DNA of 64,000 nt from Planoprotostelium fungivorum. Taxonomy: Eukaryota > Evosea > Variosea > Cavosteliida > Cavosteliaceae. Position numbers and translations under genes: made by a program. Shown here in pieces: positions 45,401 to 56,239 of the stretch; position 1 is the first letter of the stretch, and each line of letters starts with the position of its first letter. Below the pieces are notes generated by a model. The model worked only from the letters and a program-made list of their open reading frames with translations, was not told the DNA's origin and made no database searches. The stretch covers positions 1-64,000 of the forward strand of contig MDYQ01000053.1 in assembly GCA_003024175.1 (NCBI GenBank), written 5' to 3'.

Positions 45401-48400
45401 CGACTGTCCATCGTTCAATCCATCTCATCATCCATCTCATCATCAACCCACCACATCGATCGTCTTCAGAGAAGTCATCCCTCTAGTCGGCGGTAGTTTC
45501 GCAGTCAGCTCGTTATCAGAGAGATCCACGTGCTGCAGTTGGCCGAGATCGCTCAGCCAAGTCAGATCGTCGGAGGATAATTCGTTTCCGTGCAAGTCTA
45601 ACACCTGTGCATCCGGTCGGCATCGATCCACGTCTACGCCTAGTGTGTGTCGGACAGTGACGACTCACTTGTAACGAGCCGAGAAGTCTTAGAGCGTCGG
45701 CGGACATGGTGCCGCTGACTCTCGTGTTGCTCAGATTGAGGAGAGTGAGAGAAATGAGGGTGCTGAGGAGAGCTGGGATGATACCTCCGATAGGATTATT
45801 GGACAAGTCCATGATCTGATCATGTCATGATCCGATCGTGTCATGGTCATCGATCCATCATCGATCGCGGGTATAACAAACTCACCTTCAGTGTGGAGAT
45901 TCCGGTGAAAGCTTTGATGCTCCTGCCTCCGAGACGATTGTTACTGCGAGATGCGATGAGGTCATCGTGATGAATGATAACGTCATCACCTCAATATGAC
46001 GGTCTGAAGCTGCGACAGGGTCTCATAGACGTAGGGAGTCCCGAAGAAATCGTTATAAGATAGATCGATGGACTGCAAACCCTTAGGTAAGTACTGTCTG
46101 TAGAAATTCAATTCGTGTCTGTTGTGTGCAGTTCACATGTTGTTGGTGTCGGGCTTGGGATCACCAAAAATGGATGCAGAGAAGAGATTGTGAGACAGAT
46201 TCAGATTGATCAAACTGGGCATGATGGTTCCACTGAACGTGATTTCAATCTGCGATCTCATCTTTGAGGCACTCACGAGATGATGTAACCGGATCTCAAG
46301 TCGAAGGGTGTGCCACCGAACTGATTGCAAGATAGATCGAGATTGTTGAGTTGACTGAAATCTTGATCCATTTTGAACATCTACAACGAGTCACCCGGGC
46401 CTCTCCTTACCTCCTCACCTCCAGCGTTCCGGTGAAATTATTACCGCTCATCGTCAGCGTCTGAATGGAGCTCGACGAAGAGAAAGGAGAAGCAAGTTCA
46501 CCACCGAATCGATTATTATCTAACGTGAGGATGTTGAGCTTCGGATTATCGATGTAAGGGACTTCTCCTTCTGTTGAGGGTGAGAATGAATCGAAAAATA
46601 ACGATGATGAAATACACGGAGAATGATCGTGTGAGAACGATCGAGTATCGCGGGAAATGTATGAATAGAAGAATTCACCTAATCGATTATTATCGAGTCT
46701 CAATACATTGATAGAAGGATGATTCAACCAACTTGAAGGAATAGACCCCGAGAACTGATGAGGTCAGAACACGATACGATGAAATTGAATGGATGAGATG
46801 ACCTGGTTGTAGGAGATATCGATGTACTGCATAGAGGGGGTGATGTTGAACAGAGGACCTACAGAGAAATCAGCTCGAAAGAACTTTAGATCCGGATCAA
46901 TCATTTCTTCGACATTTAGCCGAATAATGGATTGAATGAAAATTTAAATATCTCACCACTGAATCGATTGTGGCTGATGATCCATTTCGTCATTTCGTTA
47001 TTATTCGAAGTGTCAGGAAAATTTCCCTCGAATTGGTTATACTGCAAGTTCAGATTCCAAAGTAGTGAAGGTATTCCCTCCACGACTCCAGATAGGTTAT
47101 TGTAAGACACATCGAAGGTATAAATGGAAGTGAAATTCTCCAGCGACAGCAGTGATCCAGACAGCCTGAAACGTGAGTCGATATCTCTTCGTTATTATTC
47201 GAAGAGGATTTGAACTCACCGGTTACCACTGAGGATTATGTTGTCTGCGTTAGATAGCTGGAAGAGAGAATAGGGAAGCTGTCCTGACAATAGATTCGAG
47301 CTGAAGTCGAGATCGTTGATTTGACTACCGTTGTAGAACATGTCTGGAATGGTTCCTGATTATCTTGAGCGAAGAGCGAACGAAATGTACAGATCGTGTT
47401 ATGAATTTAAAAAATGTGCTGGTGATGTTGTTCACATTGTCAACGATGTGGTCATCGATCACGATGTCGATCGTGTGTGATGACGATCAAAGAAGTCGAC
47501 GATGGTACGAGAATGAACAGTGAATCTCACCCGAAAATTGATTACTCGACAGGTACAGTCCCGTCAGACTACACATGAGAGAGACGTCGGGTAACCTTCC
47601 GGATAATTGGTTGTCCGCCAGATTGAGATAACTCATCGACGCACACGAAGAGACGTCCATCAGTCGAGTGAACGTGTTTCCAGATAGATCCAAATACTGA
47701 AGGAGAATGAGAAGGAGAGTAGAGTGAAAGGTCACCTCTAAGATGCAGGTCTGAGAGGTAAGATTGAAACTGCCGGCGTACTGGTTGCGGCTGAGACTGA
47801 TCCAAGTGAGGTTGATACAATTGGAGACAGTTGTGGCGGTACCTGTGACCCTTTCAATCCCGATGTTTAAAAGAATAAAAAGAAATAAAACTCGCCCGTA
47901 TCTTCGTTGCCTGCGAAACTGAGGGTGTGCAGCTGACACTGCTTTGAAACGTTCCCCAACGTCATGTCGTTATCGTCTAATCTCAGCTCTCGCAGTTTGA
48001 ACATCCATGCAGGCACCACTCCTCTCAGGCCCGTGTCGGACAGAAGCAGAGCGTCGAATTTGATGATGTTCGATAGACGTTCGAAATTGATGGCATTCGC
48101 GTAGGGATTTTTTGTCAGGTCGAGATATTTGAGGTGGACGAGAGGTGACAGCAGCTCGAACGTGATGGAAGAAGAGGGCAAGCCGGCCAACGATAGAGTG
48201 ATGAGACTGGTCGGGAGCTTAGATAGCGTCCAATTGGAGCTGGGTAGAATCAACATCCAAGACAGATTGAGAAAGGTCAGATGGGTCATGCGACTCAGAT
48301 CGGGGATGTGTTGACCGTAAGCCAAGTTACCACTGCTGAAGTCGATGTATTCCAGAGTGGTGATGTTCGAGAGGGAGGAAGGAATGTAACCTGCGGTCAT

Positions 48401-48720
48401 CTGATTTCTGAATGATTGACTCAATCACCTCCACCCAACGTGAAGGATAGGTATAGGTTCGTGACATCTCCTGCTTCATTGCACGAAATTTGTGTCCAAT
48501 CATCACTACATGGATCTGTTCTCTGATTCCAATTATTGTGTTTGCCTGTGTGGATGATTAATCCAGTCAATGGTCTCCTCATATCACCCCAGGGCTGCGT
48601 CGATTTGTAGAGATTGAGCAGTGCCGATTTGACGCCAGTTGATACCGCACCCTCAATCTTTGTCATCTGAGAACTTAGGATTAGCCAGATGATGGTGGCT
48701 GCCCATGGTAGCGACCGCAT
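42479..48720 (-). CDS. LRR receptor-like protein kinase (TKL/tyrosine-kinase-like catalytic domain)
   Basis: Single-pass surface receptor kinase. The ATG at 48720 gives a signal peptide (MRSLPWAATIIWLILSSQMT), then a plant-type LRR cap (NNWNQRTDPCSDDWTQISC). Roughly thirty irregular leucine-rich repeats cover 48450-44900 (for example LRELRLDDNDMTLGNV, LKYLDLTKNP, LNLADNQLSGRLPDVSLMCS). The membrane span is IGMIVGIVAGGFVLVIIVAF with a KRRG stop-transfer near 44200-44130. The cytosolic kinase shows SFGVVFSSQW (Gly loop), VAVKQV (Lys), IIHRDLAVRNILL, VADFGMSR, RWMAPEAIRER, DVYSFGVLVWEIVT and KRCWKEDPAERPSF, so all catalytic residues are present. The HRDLAxRN loop is tyrosine-kinase-like. The tail ends LLSERKD. 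More than thirty introns split the repeats. The ligand is unknown. Confidence 0.93.
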
Positions 48721-49732
48721 CTTCTTCCGAAGAAAATGGCGCCAGACCGATTAGATATGTCATATCCTGTCAAACTGTAGGTCCAACGAGAACGAGAGAT
48801 ATTTTGAGTATTCTGATGATCACTGGCTGTTGGTGATCTTCTCTCCCGACATGAGTCTTTATCTCTTGCTGAAATATCATACGGGACAAAAGGCCTTATC
48901 AGGTTGGACGTAATGTTCTTATCGAAAGGAATCCGCCACCAGACTTATGGATCAAAATAGCTTCGTGCACTCGTGAGTGTAGTGACCTTACATCGCGGTA
49001 TATCCCAGTCCTGATTGATGTGATGAGTAAGATGAATCAGTACTGAGCCCAACAGGCTTCTCCACTTTGTGGATGCTTTTCGAGGTGCACGATGACGGTT
49101 AGAATTTCTTCGCACACATCCAATCCTCTTAAAGGTAGAAACTGTCTTCAAGCTCGGACGGATCGAAGGAAGAAGCTTCCGACTGGTTTTCACGATCGAA
49201 TGGGAGATTCGTGGCGGACGCACAAGCTGGACTTGACGTCGAACGGCTTTCAGTTGGTCAGAGGCCGTCGTCAGGATAGGAAGCCTTCGAGTGGAGCTTT
49301 GAGGACAAAGAAGATACGAGAGGACAGATCAAATCGCGCCGGCATGCATTTCTCTCATTTCAGATGAACCGATGCATGTGTAGCATTTGTGTGTCAAAGT
49401 ACAGCCCAAGAGGCACTTGCCGGATAATGCCATCGGATGAAAATGGTTCACGATTGTGCACATCACGCCGCATCAGGGTGTCGAAACTCGTTTCATGTCG
49501 TGATTTCAACTAGTTTTCGCGTCTGTAAAACCTTAGGGACAAGAGACCATCTCAATGCTTACCGCTCCTTACCCATGTCCTACCGCGAGACTGAAGGCCA
49601 AGTTGCATTTTCCAACGTCACGACACTGTTGCAACCACGTCCCATCTGTCATACGGCGAATCCGATTCAGAAACCTCGTCCACCTCTTCTTTTGTGATAT
49701 TCACCCGACAGAATCATTTCTATTCCGACAGC
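48721..49732. other. Intergenic between divergent LRR kinase and secreted-protein genes
   Basis: No supported gene. A 91-codon + strand frame at 49092-49367 (including SWRTHKLDLTSNGFQLVRGR) has some coding flavour and faintly recalls the N-terminal part of CmcJ-like proteins. It has no partner exons, so a decayed fragment is as likely as chance. The rest should contain the promoters of both flanking genes. Confidence 0.4.
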
Positions 49733-50927
49733 ATGTGGACCCTCCGAATTGCTCTCGTCTGCTCCGTGGCCATCTTGGCCTTCGCGGCCGTCGTCCAAGA
49801 GAAAGGGTATGCGATAGACATCGCGCGATGAACTGACGTGCATCAGACCCGCCGCTGATCTCTCTGGAATGGTGGACGCCAATCAGACCGTCATCGCGAT
49901 GCTCGAGCGCTTCATGAAGCGTGGAGGAAAGAGAGACTGGGAGTTCTGCAGCTCCTCATCCGAATGCAACAACGGTTGCTGCTCCAGCCAATACTCCGGC
50001 GATGGAAAGACCAAGTGCACTCCCGGAGGGTAAGTCTATCACCTCACCACGACACATCATCTCACATCACATCCGAAACACTCGGTATTTTATTCTTCTT
50101 TTAATGTTCCTTACAGTTCCAACTGCGTCTCCGGCGGAGGTGGTGGTGGGGGCCACGGAAGTAAGAGCGACTGGTCCATGTGCTCTTCCGACTCCGAGTG
50201 CCAGAACGGCTGCTGCTCCAAGCAGTACTCCAACGACGGACAATTCAAGTGCACCCCCGGCGCTAGCCAGTGAGTCCTCACCTTCTACCTCCATCATCTC
50301 ACTCATCGACACCATCAGATGCGGTGGTGGCGGCGGCGGCAACAACAACGGAGGTGGCAACAACGGAGGTGGCTCGAACGGCTACACTGTACCCAGAAAC
50401 GCCTGGCCCACCACATTCCACATGAAAGGTACCCCGTTTGCCCCCTACACCGGTGGAGAGGCAGATAAGACTTGGTGTGGAGAGCACTTTGACGTCCGTG
50501 CTGGTATCGTGTCTCTACCTCTTGCTACATGGTCCAAGGCTTACGGATCAAACTCTCCCGTGAGTTTATGATGATGATGTTGATGGAACTGACGGTGATG
50601 CAGGTGACTTACTTCAGCAACCCCGGCCTGTGGCAGCAGATGGTCAACGACATCTGCGGTCTCGAAGTCATCGTGACTGGCCCAGGAGGTGACGTCACGG
50701 ATGCGTAACGTACGTCTCACCGTCTCTCAGGTACCTACAAGGCCGTCATCGGCGACACCAACATGTGGTGGACTAACCTCGACCACAACTTGCACTTGGC
50801 AGGAAAAGTTTCCGGCATGAGCTACGTCCCCAGCTCTATGTCACAGGTTCCCGGCTTCTCTATCACTGGAACTTTCACTGGAAAGAAATTCAGCATCAAG
50901 GGTGGAAACTACCCTTACTACTACTGA
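49733..50927 (+). CDS. Secreted Cys-rich, expansin-like protein with two repeat modules and C-terminal barrel-like domain
   Basis: Signal peptide MWTLRIALVCSVAILAFAAV, then a short pro-region and two near-identical Cys modules. The first is WEFCSSSSECNNGCCSSQYS ending KCTPGG; the second is WSMCSSDSECQNGCCSKQYS ending KCTPGA. Both have the spacing C-x6-C-x3-CC. Gly-rich linkers (one GGGGGG, one GGNNNGGGNNGGG) separate them from a C-terminal domain: FHMKGTPFAPYTGGEADKTW, VTYFSNPGLWQQMVNDICGL and DTNMWWTNLDHNLHL, ending GGNYPYYY. The architecture suits an extracellular matrix or wall protein; a double-psi-barrel, expansin-like fold is my reading, not proven. Four introns fall in the linkers and domain. 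The modules sit on separate exons. Confidence 0.72.
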
Positions 50928-50959
50928 GGTGGTAGAGAGACGAAATCTGAACGAGATAC

Positions 50960-50965
50960 AATAAA
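50960..50965 (+). terminator. Probable polyadenylation signal
   Basis: AATAAA 33 nt after the stop codon of the secreted Cys-rich protein gene, followed by a GTGTCTCACTGTTGTT stretch that could serve as the GU-rich element. Confidence 0.5.
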
Positions 50966-51136
50966 AGTGTCTCACTGTTGTTAAGGAGGAATTTATTTAT
51001 TTATTTATTCTTTCGTTCGAGTCGAGATCGACACAAGTGAATCCAATTCAGAGTTGTGAAAACAGTATCAATTTCGATTGAACGTTGATATCATAAGGAT
51101 GAACAAGTCCGTAATTCAATCCATTCATTCTCATCA

Positions 51137-53345
51137 TCACATGATCATCTCCAAGACCTTCTCCCATCGACTCTTCGATCCTTCTTTCTCTTCTTTCGAT
51201 TCGTAGCCCTTTGTCACTTTGAAATCGATCTCGCTGAGCGGTACCATCTTGGTCTTCTTTGTCCACTTCCATCCAATGAAGAGAGCAAAGAACGAGACGA
51301 CTCCGAGGTAAGAGGCACAGAAGTCGACGGCCACGAAGGGAGAGAACGTCGTGAAGCCTGACGACCATATAAGTATGTGAGGTGGTCAAAGATGGTGTGA
51401 CGATGTTTGATGGATGATGATGCTGTGATGGATGACGATGACGATGATCGAGACGTGAGGGATGATGATGTAATGCAACACGTACCGTTGAAGATGATGA
51501 TGATGACGCAAGACACGAGCCCGAACCAGGCCGAGTACGGTTGCAGGGGGGAACGATACGGCAGAGTGCCCCGATCGATTCCCTGCACTCCCAACGCTCG
51601 ATGAAATCGAATGTAAGAGAGACAGATGACCGACCATGCGATCAACCCCGTGATCACCGTGAAAGCCACCAACCAAGTGAAGACTTGTCCTGCACCGTGA
51701 TTCACGTTTAAGAACGCCAGAACACCCATGACCGCGGTCAATTGGACGCAATAGTAAGGAAGTCCTTGACTCGTGCACCTGAACGCTTTTCAGATGATGG
51801 ATGATGATGATGTGGTGGTCGCACGCACCTCGTGAGGAACTTTGGTGCTTTTCCTTCCATCGCCAAAGCATAGAGAGTTCGAGAAGAAGAATAGAGATCT
51901 GAATTCGCAGCGGAAACGGCGGAAGTCAAGATGACCCCGTTGATGATGTGAGGTAAAACGTTGATCTTTGCACGTTCTACAAAGATGACGAACGGTGATG
52001 CCGATGCATCGTGATTTTTTCCCAACAGCCTTGGATCATCGAAGGGTACTAAGAGGCCGATGACCAAGACGCTTGTGATGTAGAAGACGAGAATGCGAAA
52101 TAAAACTCTCTTGGCGGCCCTGGGTATAGAGGTAGAAGGGCTCTGAGCTTCACCGCAGGTGACCGAGACCATTTCGGAGCCCAAGTAAGAGAAGGCGGCC
52201 TGGATGAATACGGCGCAAGTGGCCAAGAAGCATCCTGAGAGGTTGAGTGATGGTGGCGATGGAAGAGGATCACACCGGTTGGAGAGTCGATCATGATCCA
52301 ATGAAAGGGACCGGGATGGTTCCAATGTTTGAATCCGATGAACTCGTGAGTGGGACCTACACGAATAGGTGAGATGACGATCTCTAAAATGACGATGTGA
52401 AGATCGTCACGATGACAATATGAGGGTGAGGATGATTTACGAATATTTCTCACCGCCTCCCATGACGAGTATGAAACCGAGGATGAGAAGACCCACGATG
52501 GTGATTACCTGAGACGTTCAGTCGGAAGACACTGATTGCCTCTCGATCACCCACCTTGATCAACGCCATCCAAAATTCGGCTTCACCGAATGTCCCCGCA
52601 CCCAGCATGTTGATGGACACGATGATGAATAGAAAGAGGCCGATCCACAATGCGATGGGAACCGGAGAGCTCCAATACTGGATGACGATGGCAGCTGTTC
52701 GATGAGTGAGAAATGAGAAGATGGCAATGCAGATGAACGCACCCGCGGTCAACTCAGCCGGTAATGTGATTGCATTGCAGTACCAATAATTCCATCCCAC
52801 CTGACACCGTCACCAACTTTCCACTTGTCAATCGATAGACTCACCGCAAATCCTAGAGCTGGGTCTACGAATCTGATTTCATGTGAGATGGACAATGTTT
52901 TATGTGTGTGTCACCGTGATGCGTAGTTGGTGAAACTGCCTGGGCCAGGTAAAAAGGCACACATCTCTCCTAAAGAAGTAACAACAGAGAAAACGATCAA
53001 TCCCATCAATGAGAATCCAATCAGGGCACCAATAGGCCCTGCCGTTGCGAGAGCTGAGCCGGAACCGAGGAACAGACCGCTACCTAAGATGATTCAGGAA
53101 GTGTGCTCGTGTATTAGCTCACCGATGGTGCCACCGATGGCAATGAGGCTGAGGTGGCGAGTTTTGAGCAAACGTTGTGTGTGAACTTCAGGCTTCTCCG
53201 ATTCAGGCTTCTCCGCTTCGCAGACATGGATCTGCATTTCGGTTGCATTCTGATGGAGTGTGCTCGTCTCGAGATGACGTTCCTCGGGTTGAGCTCTCTC
53301 TGCGTTCGAGGAGGGATCGGAAGAGGTTTGTGTCTGTTGCCCCAT
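51137..53345 (-). CDS. YAT-type amino-acid permease (APC superfamily)
   Basis: Twelve-helix amino-acid transporter of the fungal-type YAT family, expected in the plasma membrane. The long hydrophilic N-terminus (MGQQTQTSSDPSSNAERAQP) leads to TM1 with the signature RHLSLIAIGGTIGSGLFLGS. TM2-3 give IGFSLMGLIVFSVVTSLGEM and SFTNYASRFVDPALGFAVGW, then NYWYCNAITLPAELTAGAF. Later come FEAEFW-like GTFGEAEFWMALIKVITIVG, FSYLGSEMVSVTCGEAQSPS, SAVSAANSDLYSSSRTLYAL, VFTWLVAFTVITGLIAWSVI and IRFHRALGVQGIDRGTLPYR. A cytosolic tail ends VLEMIM at 51137. An in-frame ATG at 53423 could add 26 residues; 53345 was preferred because it matches usual N-terminal lengths. Substrate preference is not predictable. 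Confidence 0.93.
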
Positions 53346-53712
53346 GATGTGGTTTGTGCGCTCTCGTATCAGAGTGGGAATTTGACACTTTAAGACCTCG
53401 AGATTAGCTTTCATCCAGTGCATTCAACATGCAACCATCTTGAATAAGCTCTGAATCGTGCATTTCAGTGGAATGCTACGTGAGGCCTTACAATAGCTGA
53501 CACAACTAAAGGGGACATCGATCACCGCTACGATTGAATCTTTTCCCCAAGAATTTCGCCTCTATGAATCCATGCATCGTTCCATCAGCAAGATCCACCT
53601 CTGTAGGTGAGTGAGAGTTTAAGACGACAACTATAAATAAATTGAAAATCAAAATTGGCGCCAAAATGACTTGAATCTCCGCTTAGAACGGTCAGCATCA
53701 CCTCCGCTTGAC
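53346..53712. other. Divergent promoter region
   Basis: A 367-bp gap between the permease and HYLS1-like start codons. CTATAAATAAAT near 53631 is a TATA-like element placed about 80 bp before the ATG at 53713. No gene is visible. Confidence 0.4.
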
Positions 53713-55075
53713 ATGGACTACCTCCAATCAGGAATCATTTCGAAAGAAGAGGTCAGGAAGCAATTAGAGACCCTTGGCTTTCGTAATGTGCCTGATAGTG
53801 TCTTGGAGGAATTCGTTTTAGACCTTCAACGATTGAAGTTGAAGCCTCCACAGCCAGATGTGAAACCAGCCGCCGAACAACCCAGTCCGAGATACACTCG
53901 AAAGGGTAATCAGTATTGTCAAGATGATGTATCACCAAAGAGAGAGAATAGAACTACATCCCACAGAGAGCAAGCTGGAATATATTCAACAGACCTTAGA
54001 AGGGTGATTCGGTGATCATCACACATAATTCACACCCACACAGGAACACAACAATTCACAAACGCATCACCAACACCCTCCACAGACACCCGAAGACGAA
54101 TATCTCGAGCAAAGACGTAAACAGAGGGCAGCCATTCAGACCATACACAAACAGAGTCCAGCGATCATGCGAACCGGCCTGACGAAACAATTTCAAAATT
54201 CTATGATGAACGACTCTCCTATCGCTCGGCACAGTCCCAGCTATTCTAAGAAGGCGGCGGAGACTTACATGAATCAATATGTGGACGACAGTAACCGCTC
54301 ATCCTCCTTCGAAGAGCCTCCACGACAGAGAAAGAACATCGTAACTCAGCGAAGACAGTATGCGCCAAGTGAGACATATATCTACGTCCTCCCCTGACAC
54401 GAAAAGACGATCGTCGTCAAGCCCGGCAATACGGTGATGAACACTCGGACATAAGCCACGATTCTTCTCAAGGAGACTCACCTGAGCGAGTCAGAGACAT
54501 CTCCGGGCATGAACCAGTGTTCCGCGATTACTCCTCATCTGAACATGGATCAGAACTCAGCGAAGAATATTTTGAAGATCCATACGGAATCAATCCACAA
54601 CGTCAAAATCGCCACCAACACCACCCGCATCATCAATACCGTCAACACCATCAACCTCATTACAGAGATCATCTTGGAGATGAATCTCTCAACGGCAGCG
54701 AAAGCTCTCTCCGCTCCAGCAGAAGATCGTCGTGTGAGTCTGATCGAGCTCCCCAATCTCATCCGTCTCATCATCATCGCAGCTTCGATGGATTCTCAGG
54801 GTACAGTACGTTATCCTTATTACGTCCCTCAGCCACCGAAGAGTGTTTATCCTAAACCAATGACGATAAAGAAGACCGACCCTGTCAAGAGGTACCACGA
54901 GCTTCAAGCTTATTGGTCCAAGGTGGACAGTGATCAGACGATCGATGTAACTGATGAAATCAGGATAAGTTCATCTCGTCGCAGAACAAACCACGCAGGG
55001 ACATCTCTGTTCCATTTCCATTGGTACCTCGATCAACTGTACAATATTACTAAAGATTTGAGAGAGACTCTGTGA
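53713..55075 (+). CDS. HYLS1: HYLS1-like centriole/ciliogenesis protein
   Basis: Probable homologue of the centriolar protein HYLS1, needed for cilium formation in animals. The ATG at 53713 starts MDYLQSGIISKEEVRKQLET with LGFRNVPDSVLEEFVLDLQR, the helical opening seen in protist homologues. A long Gln/Ser/Arg/His-rich disordered middle follows (DISHDSSQGDSPERVRDISG; NPQRQNRHQHHPHHQYRQHH). The C-terminal signature is YVPQPPKSVYPKPMTIKKTD followed by PVKRYHELQAYWSKV, matching the HYLS1 box (KKxDPVxRYxxxxxxW). A 49-nt intron (donor GTGAGT near 54734) shifts the frame correctly into the C-terminal exon. The usual downstream LRW motif is replaced by ISSSRRRTNH, so the box is only partly conserved. 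Confidence 0.62.
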
Positions 55076-55137
55076 CGATGAAGGCGTGATGACGTGCATT
55101 TGTGCGAAGAGATGAAGACATCATGATCGCCTCTCGT

Positions 55138-55985
55138 TTATCGTGGAGGGACACGAGCCTTCAACTGATCGATCTGCTCCGTTAATTTGGATATCGTCTC
55201 TAACTCGGACTGCAGTCTCTCTTCTTCTAATTTCTCCATCTCTTGTGCGTGTCTCTTCTCTTGTTGTTTGAGTCTCTCCTTCAATTTCTGAACTTCGTCG
55301 ACCAGAATGGTGCGATCTGAAGAGCACTTGTTCATGTGATCGGTGTACTTCTTCGAGATTTCGCTGTCGGAAGCATAGATGGCAGACTCTGTCTTGGGCA
55401 GACGAGGTGATAGAGGTGTCGGCGATGTGGGATCCGTGTCGTTGTCTTCCCTCTGCAACAATTTCTCGAAGAGCTCTTTCTCTTTTTCCTAGTCATGTTG
55501 TGAGTCGCAGTGATGTGTGGAAGATGACAGGGGGTGGATGTGATGTGATTACACACCAGATCTGAAATGGCTTGTTCTTTGATTCGACCGTTCAATATCT
55601 CTTCCTCTAGGTCCTCTTTCATCTTCAATATCGCTTCGTCCTTGCTGGATAATGCATCTGCTAACGACTTATTTTCGGCCTCGATGGCTTGTAATCTTGC
55701 TCTCAGCTCATTCAGTTCCTCATTTTCAGACTGGGTCGTCTTGGCTGGCGTCGGTTCTGCAGTGGTAGGAAATGCAAGATTCACATTTCCATTTTCAGCT
55801 GGTTTCTTCTTCTGTTCAGAAAACTTCTTCTGAAGTTGAATGAGAGTCTTTTGTGTCGCCTCTAATGTGTTCTGTATCTTGTTCCTCTGTTCCTCAACTT
55901 GAGCCAATTGCGACCTCGTTATCTGATGATCCTCTCTCTCGTTGCTCAATTCTCTAATTAGAGCCGCCTTCTCCTCTTCGTTCAT
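55138..55985 (-). CDS. Coiled-coil protein, unknown
   Basis: Almost wholly predicted coiled coil. MNEEEKAALIRELSNEREDH starts at the ATG at 55985 and runs into QVEEQRNKIQNTLEATQKTL and LQKKFSEQKKKPAENG. A short Thr/Pro break (AFPTTAEPTPAKTT) is followed by ENEELNELRARLQAIEAENK and KMKEDLEEEILNGRIKEQAI. After one intron (near 55490-55560) come a Ser/Pro linker (DPTSPTPLSPRLPKTES) and a second coil, EVQKLKERLKQQEKRHAQEM, ending QIDQLKARVPPR. No globular domain is visible. Convergence with the HYLS1-like gene (62 bp between stops) invites, but does not prove, a centrosomal or ciliary link. Confidence 0.7.
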
Positions 55986-56239
55986 GTCGTATATCAATGG
56001 GTCGGTTCCGATCGAATGCTGATCTCAATTTCAATTTTCAAACAATAAATGGACATGCACATTCACGGTCATCAATGCCCGCTTCCAGACGTTTTACTGC
56101 AAGAGAATCATTCAGATACAATCCTCTTTCTTCATTTTTACACGTTCAGCAAGTCATGACAATTCATGAAGATCAACGTCATTCGTCTGTATCAGAAGAG
56201 GAATAGAGTAGTCTTCATTTCTACAAGTTGATGCATTCA

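Noticed and set aside
54716-54790. Apparent frame conflict in the HYLS1-like gene
   Set aside because: A 49-nt GT-AG intron resolves it; no frameshift is present.
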